Source of the DNA: an uncultured Collinsella sp. | GTDB lineage: Bacteria > Actinomycetota > Coriobacteriia > Coriobacteriales > Coriobacteriaceae | DNA length: 64,000 nucleotides | Assembly: GCA_902494765.1 (NCBI GenBank) | Contig: CABUUK010000001.1 | Span: forward strand, 62,001 to 126,000 | Direction of reading: 5' to 3' | Shown: one piece after another, positions 47,422-56,158 of the stretch | How the letters are laid out: the number at the start of each line of letters is the position of its first letter | Numbering within the stretch: position 1 is the stretch's first letter | The notes under the pieces: model-generated | What the model saw: the letters and a program-made list of their open reading frames with translations, nothing else | The model's database searches: none | What the model was told of the DNA's origin: nothing | Program-made: the position numbers and the translations under genes

Positions 47422-49380
47422 TTACTCCTTGTTGCGGCGATAGAGGATATAACCGCCTGCGGAGATGACGGCAACGCCAGCGATGGCGAATGCGGCCACC
47501 ATGCGGCCATCAAAACGATCGCCAGTGGTGGGCAGGCCGCCCTTGGTGTTCGTCTTGTTGGTGGTTACCGTGGTCGTGGTATCCGACTTACCAGGCTTCT
47601 CGGGCTTGGTGGCGGGCTGCTCGGGCTTAGCGGGCTGCTCGGGCTTGCTGGGCTGATCCGGGGTACCGGGCTGCTCGGGAGTGCCAGGCTGCTCGGGGGT
47701 ACCAGGCTGATCCGGGGTGACCGGATCGGTGGCAAGAGCGTCCTGGGCGTAGGTGATGGACTCCTTGAGGCCGTTGGTCTCAGTGTTCAGGTCGCTTGGG
47801 GTGAAGGGCTGGTCAAAGTCTCCGGCCTTCTGATAGGCGCGCATCTCCTGGAGCAGGGCCTTGCACTTCTTGTAGGTGTTCTCGGTAGCAGCCTTGCCGG
47901 CCTTGTTGGCCAGGGCGGTGCGGCCCTCGGTGGTCGTCTCGGCCAGCATGGCGGCGTCAACTTCCTTGTTCTGCTCGATGAGCTCGTTTTGCAGGGCATC
48001 GAGGTAGGTGCGGACGCCGGTGGCGAGGGTGGCGCGGTTCTCGAAGCAAAGGGAGCTAATGTCCATGAGGACGTAGTTGATGGAATTCTCGGGCTCCTCG
48101 TTGTTTACGATGTCCGCTTCGTCGCAGTGATCGAAGGAGACAGTTTGATCGCTGAAGTACGGGCTAACCTCAGTCATCAGAGCGGAGTACAACGGGATTG
48201 CGACGGAGTACGCAGCGCGGGAGAGCATTTCCCACTGGATGGTAGCGACTTCGGGGTCATACCCGCGACGAATCTGGAAGAGGTTGATCTCGGTGTTACG
48301 CTCACTGCCAATGCAATAAACACCATCAGTGTTCGCGTTGAGGCCGGGGACGTTCTCGCCGCGGTTGCCGAAGGCGCGAATCAACTCGAAAGTGCTCCAA
48401 CCAGACTTGCCAGGTTTGAAGAACAGGGGCTGGATTTCGCTGACCATGGCTCCCTTTTGGTCAGGATAATCATCGCTCTTAACTGTGATAATGTCGTAAT
48501 CTGTGCCTTTGGTCAGCGGGCTACCAAAATAGTTGCGGCCCTGGACATAGCGGGACCACTGGTGAACGCCGGAATCGGCGAGGCTTTCGCCATAGGTTTT
48601 GGCGACATCGAACTTGCCGTCGGTGTACTCGGCGAAACCATTTTCTTCGGGCATGGACTGGATCTTCTCAGAATGGAGGCAATTCTCGGTGTCATTGAGG
48701 GCGACATCGTAGTTAAGACTGCCAATATTGGGATTGAGTGAGGCCACGTTGCCGGCGAGCTTCATGGCGATCCACTGATGGCCGGAAAGCGCGGCGAACA
48801 GCCAGGTCTCGTTGTTGTCGGCGATGATGATCTGGTCGTTGGAGTAGACGCCCTGCTTATCGATCAGGCTGCCGATCAGCTTGACGCCCTCGCGGGCCGT
48901 GGCACTTTCGCCCAAGATGACGCTCGCGTAGCTATACTCACCCAAGCCCTTCGTCAGAGGGTCCACGGCTTCGACATCTGCATTCATACTGGTGCTTAGC
49001 GTGGCAGAGCAGGATACGCCCATTTCGTTGATGCCGGCCTCGGAGTAGGCATCCCAGCGTCCGTGCCACTGCGAAGGATGATCGCGCACGTAGCTATAAC
49101 GATACGTGGTCTTGGTCGAGGTGTATGTGAAGTTGGACTCGTCTGAGCCGTAGATATAGCCGGGGCCATGTGAGGGCTCGATGCCGAAGTGTTTGAGGTA
49201 ACGCGTATCAAAGTCCTCGGCACGGCCGTAGTACGTGTTGCCGTCGGCCGTTAGATCTCTGCCCATGTACATCTGCGTGCAGGCGAGCGCAGATATCGGC
49301 ATGGACATGATGGTTGCAGCTCCAAAGGCGAGGCCTATGCCAAGCTTTTTGAGCGCGTTGACGGGGTGAGTTTTCCTCAT
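47422..49380 (-). CDS. Sortase-anchored C69-family dipeptidase
   Basis: 652 residues. A signal peptide (LGIGLAFGAATIMSMPISAL) ends right before ACTQMYMGRDLTADG, whose Cys becomes the N-terminal nucleophile of peptidase family C69 (PepD). The catalytic domain runs to about residue 480. A PGTPEQ/KPEQPA repeat spacer follows (about 560-605), then a cell-wall sorting signal LPTTGDRFDG, a hydrophobic helix and the basic tail YRRNKE. The enzyme should be covalently anchored to peptidoglycan and cleave dipeptides outside the cell, probably from dietary or host protein. It has its own terminator. Confidence 0.9.
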   Translation of the reverse strand: MRKTHPVNALKKLGIGLAFGAATIMSMPISALACTQMYMGRDLTADGNTYYGRAEDFDTRYLKHFGIEPSHGPGYIYGSDESNFTYTSTKTTYRYSYVRDHPSQWHGRWDAYSEAGINEMGVSCSATLSTSMNADVEAVDPLTKGLGEYSYASVILGESATAREGVKLIGSLIDKQGVYSNDQIIIADNNETWLFAALSGHQWIAMKLAGNVASLNPNIGSLNYDVALNDTENCLHSEKIQSMPEENGFAEYTDGKFDVAKTYGESLADSGVHQWSRYVQGRNYFGSPLTKGTDYDIITVKSDDYPDQKGAMVSEIQPLFFKPGKSGWSTFELIRAFGNRGENVPGLNANTDGVYCIGSERNTEINLFQIRRGYDPEVATIQWEMLSRAAYSVAIPLYSALMTEVSPYFSDQTVSFDHCDEADIVNNEEPENSINYVLMDISSLCFENRATLATGVRTYLDALQNELIEQNKEVDAAMLAETTTEGRTALANKAGKAATENTYKKCKALLQEMRAYQKAGDFDQPFTPSDLNTETNGLKESITYAQDALATDPVTPDQPGTPEQPGTPEQPGTPDQPSKPEQPAKPEQPATKPEKPGKSDTTTTVTTNKTNTKGGLPTTGDRFDGRMVAAFAIAGVAVISAGGYILYRRNKE

Positions 49381-49398
49381 ATTCCCTCCCAGCGTGCG

Positions 49399-49424
49399 AA
49401 AGCCCTCTGTCGCCAGAGGGCTTC
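49399..49424. terminator. Hairpin upstream of the C69 gene
   Basis: GAAAGCCCTCTG and CAGAGGGCTTC pair around TCGC; no clear T-run on either strand. Confidence 0.4.
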
Positions 49425-49610
49425 AGCCAATAAAGACACTCCCTTAGCGTAACGAATCGGAAACAATATTCATCTATGAAAAATGCTTACTCGATAAGCG
49501 TAATCAAATATGCGATGAGCGGTTTAATATACTCAGTTTGTAGCTTTAGCCAAATAAAGACGCCCTGCAATTACTGCATCTGGATAAAGCGTCTGGAAAT
49601 ACCGAAATGA
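49425..49610. other. AT-rich gene-free spacer
   Basis: I see no gene. The stretch is AT-rich and probably contains the promoter for the minus-strand C69 gene. Confidence 0.4.
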
Positions 49611-49651
49611 AAAATCCCCCGCTGTTTGGCAAATGCATAAACAGCGGGGGA
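49611..49651 (-). terminator. Terminator after the small membrane protein and lipid kinase genes
   Basis: Minus-strand TCCCCCGCTGTTT and AAACAGCGGGGGA around an 11-base loop, followed by TTTT. Confidence 0.88.
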
Positions 49652-49686
49652 GATGATATTCGGATGAATATCATACCAATGTGGAA

Positions 49687-49779
49687 TTACTTCTTTCGAC
49701 GGTGAATCACGTTGATCGCATAGCCGACGAGCATGGCCAAAACGATGACGATAAAGCCGAGCAAGGGATTGTCACTCAT
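49687..49779 (-). CDS. 30-residue single-span membrane protein
   Basis: Translates as MSDNPLLGFIVIVLAMLVGYAINVIHRRKK: one transmembrane helix and a basic C-terminal tail. AGGAGG lies 5 bases before the ATG, and a terminator follows. It starts 10 bases after the lipid kinase gene on the same strand, so the two are co-transcribed. It may tether or regulate the kinase at the membrane, by analogy with other small membrane regulators. Confidence 0.75.
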   Translation of the reverse strand: MSDNPLLGFIVIVLAMLVGYAINVIHRRKK

Positions 49780-49788
49780 GGGGTCCTC

Positions 49789-50706
49789 CTATTTACCGAG
49801 CGGTGAGAATTCATCGACGATGAGGTCGAGGCATTGCGGAAGCGCGCGGGCGCCAAAGACGCCGGAGTTGCTGGAGATAATCTCACCATCGAACTGCATG
49901 CCCAGCGACGGCGTGCAGGTGATCTTGGCTTCCTTGGTCTGGATGATCTTGAACTGCGGGCGACCGAGCACCTTGCCGGCGGGGTCGAGCGCAGCGGTGA
50001 TCACGGTGGGCAGCAACTGCACGGTTTTTACGGGCTCGATGACCGCGATGTCGACCATGCCGTCGTTCATGCGGCAGTCTGGGAACAGGTTGATGTCGTT
50101 TTGGATGACCGAGGTGTTGCCGGCCATGCAGCAGATGCCGTCGAGCTCCTCGACAATGCCGTCATGCTCAATCGTAAAGTGCGCCACTGTGGGATTGGGC
50201 GTGGCAAGCGCCGACAGGAAGTAGGCGATCTCGCCGATGTCGTTTTTGGTGGGGGCGGCCTTCATCATGATCTCGGCGTCGAAGCCCGAGCCGGCGATGA
50301 TGATAAAACCATGGCGCTTTTCGTTGCCGTCCTCGTCGAGCCAAAAGAGCTCACCCATGTCGACCTTGACCGTGCGGCCGGCGCGGCAGGCCTTGGCGAG
50401 TGCCGCCGCCTCGGGGGCATTGCCGATGTTGTTGAAGAACAGACAGGCCGTGCCAGAGGGAAAGACGAGCGTGGGGACGCCGCATCCGCGCATCTGGTCG
50501 AGCACGTTGGAGACGGTGCCGTCGCCGCCCGAGACCACCACGCGATCGAACTCGCGCACGTCCGCCACGGCGTCCTCGGGCTCCATGCCGTCGCCGATAA
50601 AGCGCATCACGACCTCGTCGCCGCCCTGCGCGAGGGCGTGCGTGAATGCGAAGATTTCATCTGAGCTGGGGCCCGATGCCGGGTTGTGGATGATAAGGCA
50701 GCGCAT
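49789..50706 (-). CDS. Diacylglycerol/lipid kinase family protein
   Basis: 305 residues of the DAGK catalytic fold. The nucleotide loop is VVSGGDGTVSNVL; LVFPSGTACLFFNNIGN corresponds to the GTxND-type motif with the Asp-carrying Asn region altered; the second domain includes GFIIIAGSGFDAEIM and MNDGMVDIAV. Family members (DgkB, YegS, BmrU) phosphorylate diacylglycerol, phosphatidylglycerol or sphingolipids. A small membrane protein gene is immediately downstream. Confidence 0.85.
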   Translation of the reverse strand: MRCLIIHNPASGPSSDEIFAFTHALAQGGDEVVMRFIGDGMEPEDAVADVREFDRVVVSGGDGTVSNVLDQMRGCGVPTLVFPSGTACLFFNNIGNAPEAAALAKACRAGRTVKVDMGELFWLDEDGNEKRHGFIIIAGSGFDAEIMMKAAPTKNDIGEIAYFLSALATPNPTVAHFTIEHDGIVEELDGICCMAGNTSVIQNDINLFPDCRMNDGMVDIAVIEPVKTVQLLPTVITAALDPAGKVLGRPQFKIIQTKEAKITCTPSLGMQFDGEIISSNSGVFGARALPQCLDLIVDEFSPLGK

Positions 50707-50804
50707 ACTTACGTTCCCGTTCTGTGACTAACCGAGTATAGTTGTAAGGCAATGCCGATATCCTACCCGTGTTTTTCGGGCCTAACCTTATTCGATGGGT
50801 TGAT

Positions 50805-51938
50805 ATGTACATTTCCACACATCAGGCTCTACTCGACTTTTGCCAGCGCGCCCGCGAGTTCGACGCGATTGCCGTCGATACCGAGTTTTTGCGCGAGCGC
50901 ACGTTCCATCCGCGTCTGTGCCTGGTCCAGATTGCCACCCCTGCCGAGAGCGTCGCGGTCGATCCCCTGGTGATCGACGACCTGTCGCCGCTCGCCGAGC
51001 TTATGGCCGACGAGAGCGTGACCAAGGTGTTCCACGCTTGCTCGCAGGATATGGAGGTCATGCTCCATACTGTGGGCGTGCTGCCGCGTCCTATTTTTGA
51101 TACGCAGGTGGCCGCCGCCTTTTTGGGCGAGCGCCAGCAGATTTCCTACGGCGCGCTCGTGCAGACGTTTTGCGGCGTCTCGCTGCCCAAGACTGAGTCG
51201 CTGACCGATTGGTCGCGCCGCCCGCTGACCGACAAACAAATTGAGTACGCGATCGATGACGTCAAGTACTTAATCGTGGCTTATACCGAGATGATGAGCC
51301 GTCTGCGTGAGCTGGGCCGCGTGGACTGGGTGCTCGACGAGCTACGCCCGCTGGCCGACGAGTCGCACTATCGCGCCGACCGTCACGAGGCATTCCGTAA
51401 GGTCAAGCGCATCAACTCCTGCAGCCGCCATCAGCTGGGCATCGCGCGCGAGCTCGCCGCCTGGCGCGAGGACCGCGCCGAGCGCCGCAACATCCCGCGC
51501 AAGTGGGTCATGTCCGACGATACGCTGCTGGCGCTCGTCAAGCGCAATCCCGTGCGTGTCGAGGAGTTCCGCAGTATCCGCGGTACCGACCAGCTGGGGG
51601 AGCGCGACGTGGACGGCGCACTCATGGCCATCAAGCGCGGCGCGAGCTGCCCTCACGATCGCCTGCCGCTCATGGTGCGCGGGCATCGCCAGATCTCGCC
51701 GGAGCTGGAGAGCGTGACGGACCTGATGTATGCGCTCATTCGCCTGGTTGCCGAGCGCTCGGGCGTGGCAACCTCAGTCATTGCCTCGCGCGATGACCTT
51801 GCCGACTATATTGAGCATCCCGAGCAGAGCCCCCTGCGCGAAGGCTGGCGCTTTGAGCTCGTGGGCTCGCGCCTGGACGATCTGCTATCGGGCAACATGG
51901 GACTCACCGTGAAGGACGGCAAAATTGAATTGCTGTAA
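50805..51938 (+). CDS. rnd: Ribonuclease D
   Basis: A 377-residue DEDD-family 3'-5' exoribonuclease that trims tRNA and other RNA 3' ends. Exo motifs: AVDTEFLRERTF (I), FHACSQDMEVM (II), YAIDDVKYLI (III). The C-terminal half contains two HRDC-like helical domains (LGIARELAAWREDRAERRNI and a second near 290-350). The ATG at 50805 is chosen because upstream GTG at 50769 adds non-conserved residues; neither has a strong ribosome binding site. Confidence 0.9.
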   Translation: MYISTHQALLDFCQRAREFDAIAVDTEFLRERTFHPRLCLVQIATPAESVAVDPLVIDDLSPLAELMADESVTKVFHACSQDMEVMLHTVGVLPRPIFDTQVAAAFLGERQQISYGALVQTFCGVSLPKTESLTDWSRRPLTDKQIEYAIDDVKYLIVAYTEMMSRLRELGRVDWVLDELRPLADESHYRADRHEAFRKVKRINSCSRHQLGIARELAAWREDRAERRNIPRKWVMSDDTLLALVKRNPVRVEEFRSIRGTDQLGERDVDGALMAIKRGASCPHDRLPLMVRGHRQISPELESVTDLMYALIRLVAERSGVATSVIASRDDLADYIEHPEQSPLREGWRFELVGSRLDDLLSGNMGLTVKDGKIELL

Positions 51939-51956
51939 GGAAGCCTAACAGCCGAG

Positions 51957-52064
51957 TGGTGGGACAAATTCATCAGTAGTGCAAGTCCCAGGGTCGATTG
52001 CGGCAACGAACTCGATGCGACTGTCACACCTGGGACATGCACTACTGATGAATTTGTCCCACCA
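51957..52064. repeat. 108-bp palindrome with 36-bp inverted repeats
   Basis: TGGTGGGACAAATTCATCAG ... continuing to CCAGG at 51992, and its complement at 52029-52064; one mismatch in 36. The inner 36 bases also have a near-palindrome (GTCGATTG...). Lies between rnd and the metallopeptidase gene. Confidence 0.75.
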
Positions 52065-52141
52065 ACATCGGGGTGAGGTCGTTTGTCCCGCTCCGGTGGG
52101 TAGAATGCCTCCAAAGTGTAACTCGATTCGGAGGAATTCGC

Positions 52142-52846
52142 ATGCCTTATTACTATGGATACGGCTTTGGCATCGACCCGCTGTACCTGCTGGTTGTTCT
52201 TGTCTGCACGGTGCTCGGTCTTGCCGCGCAGAGCTATATCAACTCGACGTACAAGACGTGGTCCAAGGTGCGCTCGGACGGCGATACGGGCGCTGTGGTT
52301 GCTCGCCGCATGCTCGATGCCAACGGTTGCAACGCCGTGGGCATCAAGGGCGTTGCCGGCGAGCTCACCGACCATTACAACCCGCAGGACAACAACCTGT
52401 ATCTGTCGGACGCCAACCGCTCGGGCGGTTCGGTCGCAAGCGTTGCCGTCGCCTGCCACGAGGCAGGCCATGCCGCTCAGCGTCAGAGCGGCTACGCCAT
52501 GATGAAGGTGCGTACCGCTTTGGTCCCCGTCGTCAACTTTACTCAGAACACCTGGACCATCGTGCTGCTTATGGGCCTGTTCATGAACATCGCGGGGCTC
52601 ACGACCCTCGCGCTGATCTTCTTCTCGTTTAGCGTGTTGTTCCAGCTGGTTACGCTGCCGGTCGAGATCGATGCCAGCCGCCGCGCTGTGGCCTACATTG
52701 AGCAGTCGGGCATGAGTTCCAAGCAGGTCAACGGTGCCAAGAAGGTGCTGACGGCAGCAGCGCTCACCTACGTGGCGGCGGCGCTCACCTCGATCATCCA
52801 ACTGCTTTACCTTATGGCTCGTTACAACAGAAACTCCAACCGATAA
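52142..52846 (+). CDS. Zinc metallopeptidase (YugP family)
   Basis: A 234-residue membrane protease. The zinc motif HEAGH is in VAVACHEAGHAAQRQSG near residue 107, and the third-ligand region VEIDASRRAVAYIE follows at about 180; membrane helices lie at about 12-35, 140-165 and the C-terminus. The Tyr-rich start MPYYYGYGFGIDP is typical for the YugP family. Substrate unknown; it may act in membrane protein quality control. GGAGGAATT precedes the ATG. Confidence 0.87.
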   Translation: MPYYYGYGFGIDPLYLLVVLVCTVLGLAAQSYINSTYKTWSKVRSDGDTGAVVARRMLDANGCNAVGIKGVAGELTDHYNPQDNNLYLSDANRSGGSVASVAVACHEAGHAAQRQSGYAMMKVRTALVPVVNFTQNTWTIVLLMGLFMNIAGLTTLALIFFSFSVLFQLVTLPVEIDASRRAVAYIEQSGMSSKQVNGAKKVLTAAALTYVAAALTSIIQLLYLMARYNRNSNR

Positions 52847-52862
52847 CAAATGGGACTGACAG

Positions 52863-52892
52863 GCGCCGCGGGGATTTGTGTCCCCGCGGCGC
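52863..52892 (+). promoter_or_regulatory. Strong hairpin between metallopeptidase and xseA
   Basis: GCGCCGCGGGGA pairs perfectly with TCCCCGCGGCGC around TTTGTG; no T-run follows, so it may be a terminator without tail or an xseA leader structure. Confidence 0.5.
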
Positions 52893-52961
52893 TGTACTAT
52901 GTGTGGGACTTGAATTTGCGCGGGGCCGGAGCCCGTGTGCACGATGACGAAAGGAGGCTGC

Positions 52962-54413
52962 GTGGCAGGCTGGAATCTAACCGGCAATGCCGTTTCCGCC
53001 GAGTTCGACGGATCGGACGAGCAGGAGCGCAAGGAGCTCAGCGTGAGCCAGGCGGTCGAGATCGCCGCTGGCGCGCTCGATGCCATTCCGCAGCTGAGCA
53101 TCTTGGGCGAGGTCACGGGCTTTCGTGGCCCCAATGCCCGAAGCGGCCACTGCTACTTCCAGATCAAGGACGACTCGGCTGCCGTCGATTGCATCATCTG
53201 GAAGGGTGCCTATCTTAAGCGCACCTTCGACTTGCGCGACGGTATGCAGGTGAGCTTTAAGGGCAGCTTCAATCTCTATAAGCCCACGGGCCGTATGAGC
53301 TTTGTCGCCCGCTCGTTCTCGCTGGCGGGGGAGGGCCTGCTGCGTCAACAGGTGGCGCAGCAGGCCGAAAAGCTACGCCGCGAGGGACTGATGGATGAGT
53401 CCCGTAAACGTCGCATTCCGGTGTTTTGCTCACGCGTAGCGGTCGTCACCTCGCTTTCGGGCGCTGTGATCGACGACGTCAAGCGTACGCTGCGCCGTCG
53501 CAACCCACTTGTCGAGCTCGTTTGCGTGGGTGCCAAGGTGCAGGGCGAGGGCGCACCGGCCGAGCTCATTGAGGGCTTGCGCCGCGCCGCTGCCATTACG
53601 CCGGCGCCCGATTGCATCTTGCTGGTGCGTGGCGGCGGTTCCTTCGAGGACCTCATGACCTTTAACGACGAAGAGCTTGCCCGTGCGGTGGCGGCCTGTC
53701 CCGTGCCCGTGGTGACGGGCATTGGGCATGAGCCCGATACCTCGGTCTGCGACATGGTGAGCGACCGTCGCGCCTCCACGCCAACGGCGGCGGCAGAATC
53801 GGTGGCGCCGGCTATGACGGAGTTGGCCGACGTGCTCGAGACGCGCCATCAGCGTCTGGGCGCCGCGATGGCTTCGATGATCGGGTCGGATCAGGTCGAT
53901 CTGGAAATGCTCGACCAGCGCGGTCGTCGTGCCTGGGACGCCTATACGGCTCGTCTGGGCGACGCGCTCGATGCGGCCGCGTGCCGCCCGTGCCTCAACG
54001 ATCCAACGTTTATGGTCGAGCGTCGCGAGTCTGAGCTTGCCCTGACGGCCGACCGTCTGTCCGGCGCCATAACGCGTTCGGTCGGGGCCTTCCGCTCCAA
54101 CTTCGAGCGTCTGCCCGAGCGCTTGATTTCAAGCACCTCGGGGCTCGATGGCAAGCGCCATGCGCTCACGCTTGCGAGTTCCCGCCTGGAGCATCAGGGG
54201 CGCACGATGCTCAGCAAACCCGCGTCCGACCTCGGCCGAGCTGCCGCGTCGCTCGATGCCTTGTCGCCGCTCAAGGTGCTTGCCCGCGGTTACTCCATCG
54301 CGTACAGCGATGACGGTGTGGCTACGAGCGCCAAGACCTTTAAGCCCGGCGACGCCATTCGCGTGCGCATGGCAGACGGCAACGTGGCGGCAACGGTCGA
54401 TACGGTCGAGTAA
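52962..54413 (+). CDS. xseA: Exodeoxyribonuclease VII large subunit
   Basis: 483 residues. An N-terminal OB-fold (about 20-110: LSVSQAVEIAAGALDAIPQL, GEVTGFRGPNARSGHCYFQI) is followed by the catalytic domain with VRGGGSFEDLMTFNDEELAR and VVTGIGHEPDTSVCD, then a coiled-coil C-terminal region that binds XseB. ExoVII degrades single-stranded DNA from both ends in repair. The GTG at 52962 has AAAGGAGG five bases upstream. It forms an operon with xseB 42 bases downstream. Confidence 0.94.
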   Translation: MAGWNLTGNAVSAEFDGSDEQERKELSVSQAVEIAAGALDAIPQLSILGEVTGFRGPNARSGHCYFQIKDDSAAVDCIIWKGAYLKRTFDLRDGMQVSFKGSFNLYKPTGRMSFVARSFSLAGEGLLRQQVAQQAEKLRREGLMDESRKRRIPVFCSRVAVVTSLSGAVIDDVKRTLRRRNPLVELVCVGAKVQGEGAPAELIEGLRRAAAITPAPDCILLVRGGGSFEDLMTFNDEELARAVAACPVPVVTGIGHEPDTSVCDMVSDRRASTPTAAAESVAPAMTELADVLETRHQRLGAAMASMIGSDQVDLEMLDQRGRRAWDAYTARLGDALDAAACRPCLNDPTFMVERRESELALTADRLSGAITRSVGAFRSNFERLPERLISSTSGLDGKRHALTLASSRLEHQGRTMLSKPASDLGRAAASLDALSPLKVLARGYSIAYSDDGVATSAKTFKPGDAIRVRMADGNVAATVDTVE

Positions 54414-54455
54414 GCCGCGTTTCATAGCGATAAACCTTTAGGAAAGGAAACAGAT

Positions 54456-54722
54456 ATGGCAGAGAAGACCCCGGTCGAGCAGCTTACGTACAAGCAGGCC
54501 TCGCAGGAGCTGGAGCTCATCATCCGCAGCCTGGAGTCGGGTGATATGGAGCTCGAGGAGTCGCTCGAGAGCTATACCCGCGGCGTCGAGCTCCTCAAGA
54601 GCCTGCGCACCCGCCTGTCCGATGCCGAGCAGAAGGTCTCGGTGCTCCTTAAGGACGTCGACGGCAACGATGTACTCGCCGACGGCGAGGCCGCCAACAC
54701 CGACGACAACCTCTCGTTCTAA
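54456..54722 (+). CDS. xseB: Exodeoxyribonuclease VII small subunit
   Basis: 88 residues, short and helical: LTYKQASQELELIIRSLESG and LEESLESYTRGVELLKSLRT, the XseB signature; a slightly longer acidic tail than usual (VDGNDVLADGEAANTDDNL). GGAAAGGAA precedes the ATG. It partners XseA. Confidence 0.93.
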   Translation: MAEKTPVEQLTYKQASQELELIIRSLESGDMELEESLESYTRGVELLKSLRTRLSDAEQKVSVLLKDVDGNDVLADGEAANTDDNLSF

Positions 54723-54771
54723 CCATCCCGGCCAAATATAATTACCTTGGTCTGTAAGAAAGGAACCAGCT

Positions 54772-55107
54772 ATGTGTGATTGCATCTTCTGCAAAATTGC
54801 CAACCACGAGATCCCCTCGACCGTTGTCTATGAGGACGATCAGGTCATCGCGTTCGACGACCTCAACCCCCAGGCACCGGTCCACACGCTCGTGATCCCC
54901 AAGAAGCACTACAGCGACATCGCCGACAACGTGCCTGCCGAGACCATGGGCGCCATGGCCCACGCCATCCAGGAGGTCGCCAAGGCCAAGGGCCTGGAGG
55001 ACGGTTTCCGCGTCATCTCCAACAAGGGCGTTAACGCCGGTCAGACCGTCATGCACTTCCACATGCACGTCCTCGGTGGCAAAAACCTGGGCGAGAACCT
55101 CATCTGA
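54772..55107 (+). CDS. HIT-family nucleotide-binding protein (HinT-like)
   Basis: 111 residues with DCIFCKIANHEIPSTVVYED at the start and the histidine triad HFHMHVLGG near the end. Family members hydrolyse AMP-lysine or other purine nucleoside phosphoramidates. AAGGAACC lies before the ATG; it is probably co-transcribed with xseAB, 49 bases upstream. Confidence 0.93.
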   Translation: MCDCIFCKIANHEIPSTVVYEDDQVIAFDDLNPQAPVHTLVIPKKHYSDIADNVPAETMGAMAHAIQEVAKAKGLEDGFRVISNKGVNAGQTVMHFHMHVLGGKNLGENLI

Positions 55108-55148
55108 GGGCGCGTAGCCCGTCGACTTGGCTGCCTTTGGAGTAACCT

Positions 55149-56039
55149 ATGCAGCTTTCTCAACTCGAATACCTTCAAGCGGTAGCGAACTACGGCGGCG
55201 TGCGCAAAGCGGCTCGCGCCGTTCACGTGAGCCCACAGGCCGTTTCGTCGGCAATCAAAAAGTTGGAATCTGAGTATCAGATTGTTTTGCTCGACCGATC
55301 GGCGGGGGAGGCTGTTTTGTCTCCGGCGGGCAGAGAATTTGCGCGTCGTGCACGCGTGATCCTGGCACAAGTCGACGATCTCAAAAAGTACGCTCAATCG
55401 GGGAACGGCGGCGTTTCGCCCGACGGCCACTTCCGTCTTTACGCCCCCTGTCTTCACGGGCGGGGGCGTCTTTTTTCCGAAAACTGGTACGACTCGTTTG
55501 AAAGTTCGCACCCCCAGATTCACCTTGATGTTTGGCATCAGCCAACGGCTACATGTTTTGAATCACTTGTGCTTGGCATTTCGGATGCGGCCATCTCATT
55601 TGAGGAACCAAGGGACAGTGTCCTTTCTTCGAAATACTTGGGTGAAAAGGAGCTCAAGGTTCTTTCGTGCCCAGCGGGTCATCAATCTGTGGGTGCTATG
55701 ACCATTCGTGAGTTACTGGGAGGCAGGCTCGCTGTTCCCATTAATTTGTCACCCTGTCTCAATGCAATCAATCAATGTCCCGAAGCTCAGCTGGTTAATT
55801 TCCGCTTTCGCGATGTCGAATACGGAAACAGGGCGCAGGCTGAGTTTCTTCAAGCCGGGGGGTTGATATTGAGTTTTTCTGGCTCTTCTCTTGCAACAGA
55901 TGGACTGGAAGTGAGCGAGTGCTCCATTGAAGGCTCGCATGACGTAGCCTTGCCCATCTATTTTTGCTATCGACAAAATGCCTGGACCGATCGACACCAG
56001 ACGGTATTTCTTCACCTATTGCGTCATCTCGCTTCGTGA
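55149..56039 (+). CDS. LysR-family transcriptional regulator
   Basis: 296 residues. The N-terminal winged helix is clear: LEYLQAVANYGGVRKAARAV HVSPQAVSSAIKKLESE. The effector-binding domain follows with SFEEPRDSVLSS and SFSGSSLATDG. Lower GC and different codon use than the xse-hit genes suggest a separate history. It precedes an MFS transporter on the same strand, which is a likely regulatory target. Confidence 0.88.
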   Translation: MQLSQLEYLQAVANYGGVRKAARAVHVSPQAVSSAIKKLESEYQIVLLDRSAGEAVLSPAGREFARRARVILAQVDDLKKYAQSGNGGVSPDGHFRLYAPCLHGRGRLFSENWYDSFESSHPQIHLDVWHQPTATCFESLVLGISDAAISFEEPRDSVLSSKYLGEKELKVLSCPAGHQSVGAMTIRELLGGRLAVPINLSPCLNAINQCPEAQLVNFRFRDVEYGNRAQAEFLQAGGLILSFSGSSLATDGLEVSECSIEGSHDVALPIYFCYRQNAWTDRHQTVFLHLLRHLAS

Positions 56040-56158
56040 GGCCATTTGGCCTCGTGTCGTCAAGTGAATGTTGACGCCCTGCAACACATAGCTGACAGCT
56101 TTGCCCTCATGCTTTTCCAAGATTTCGATTTAGATTGCTGACTCTTGGAGGGCGGAGC

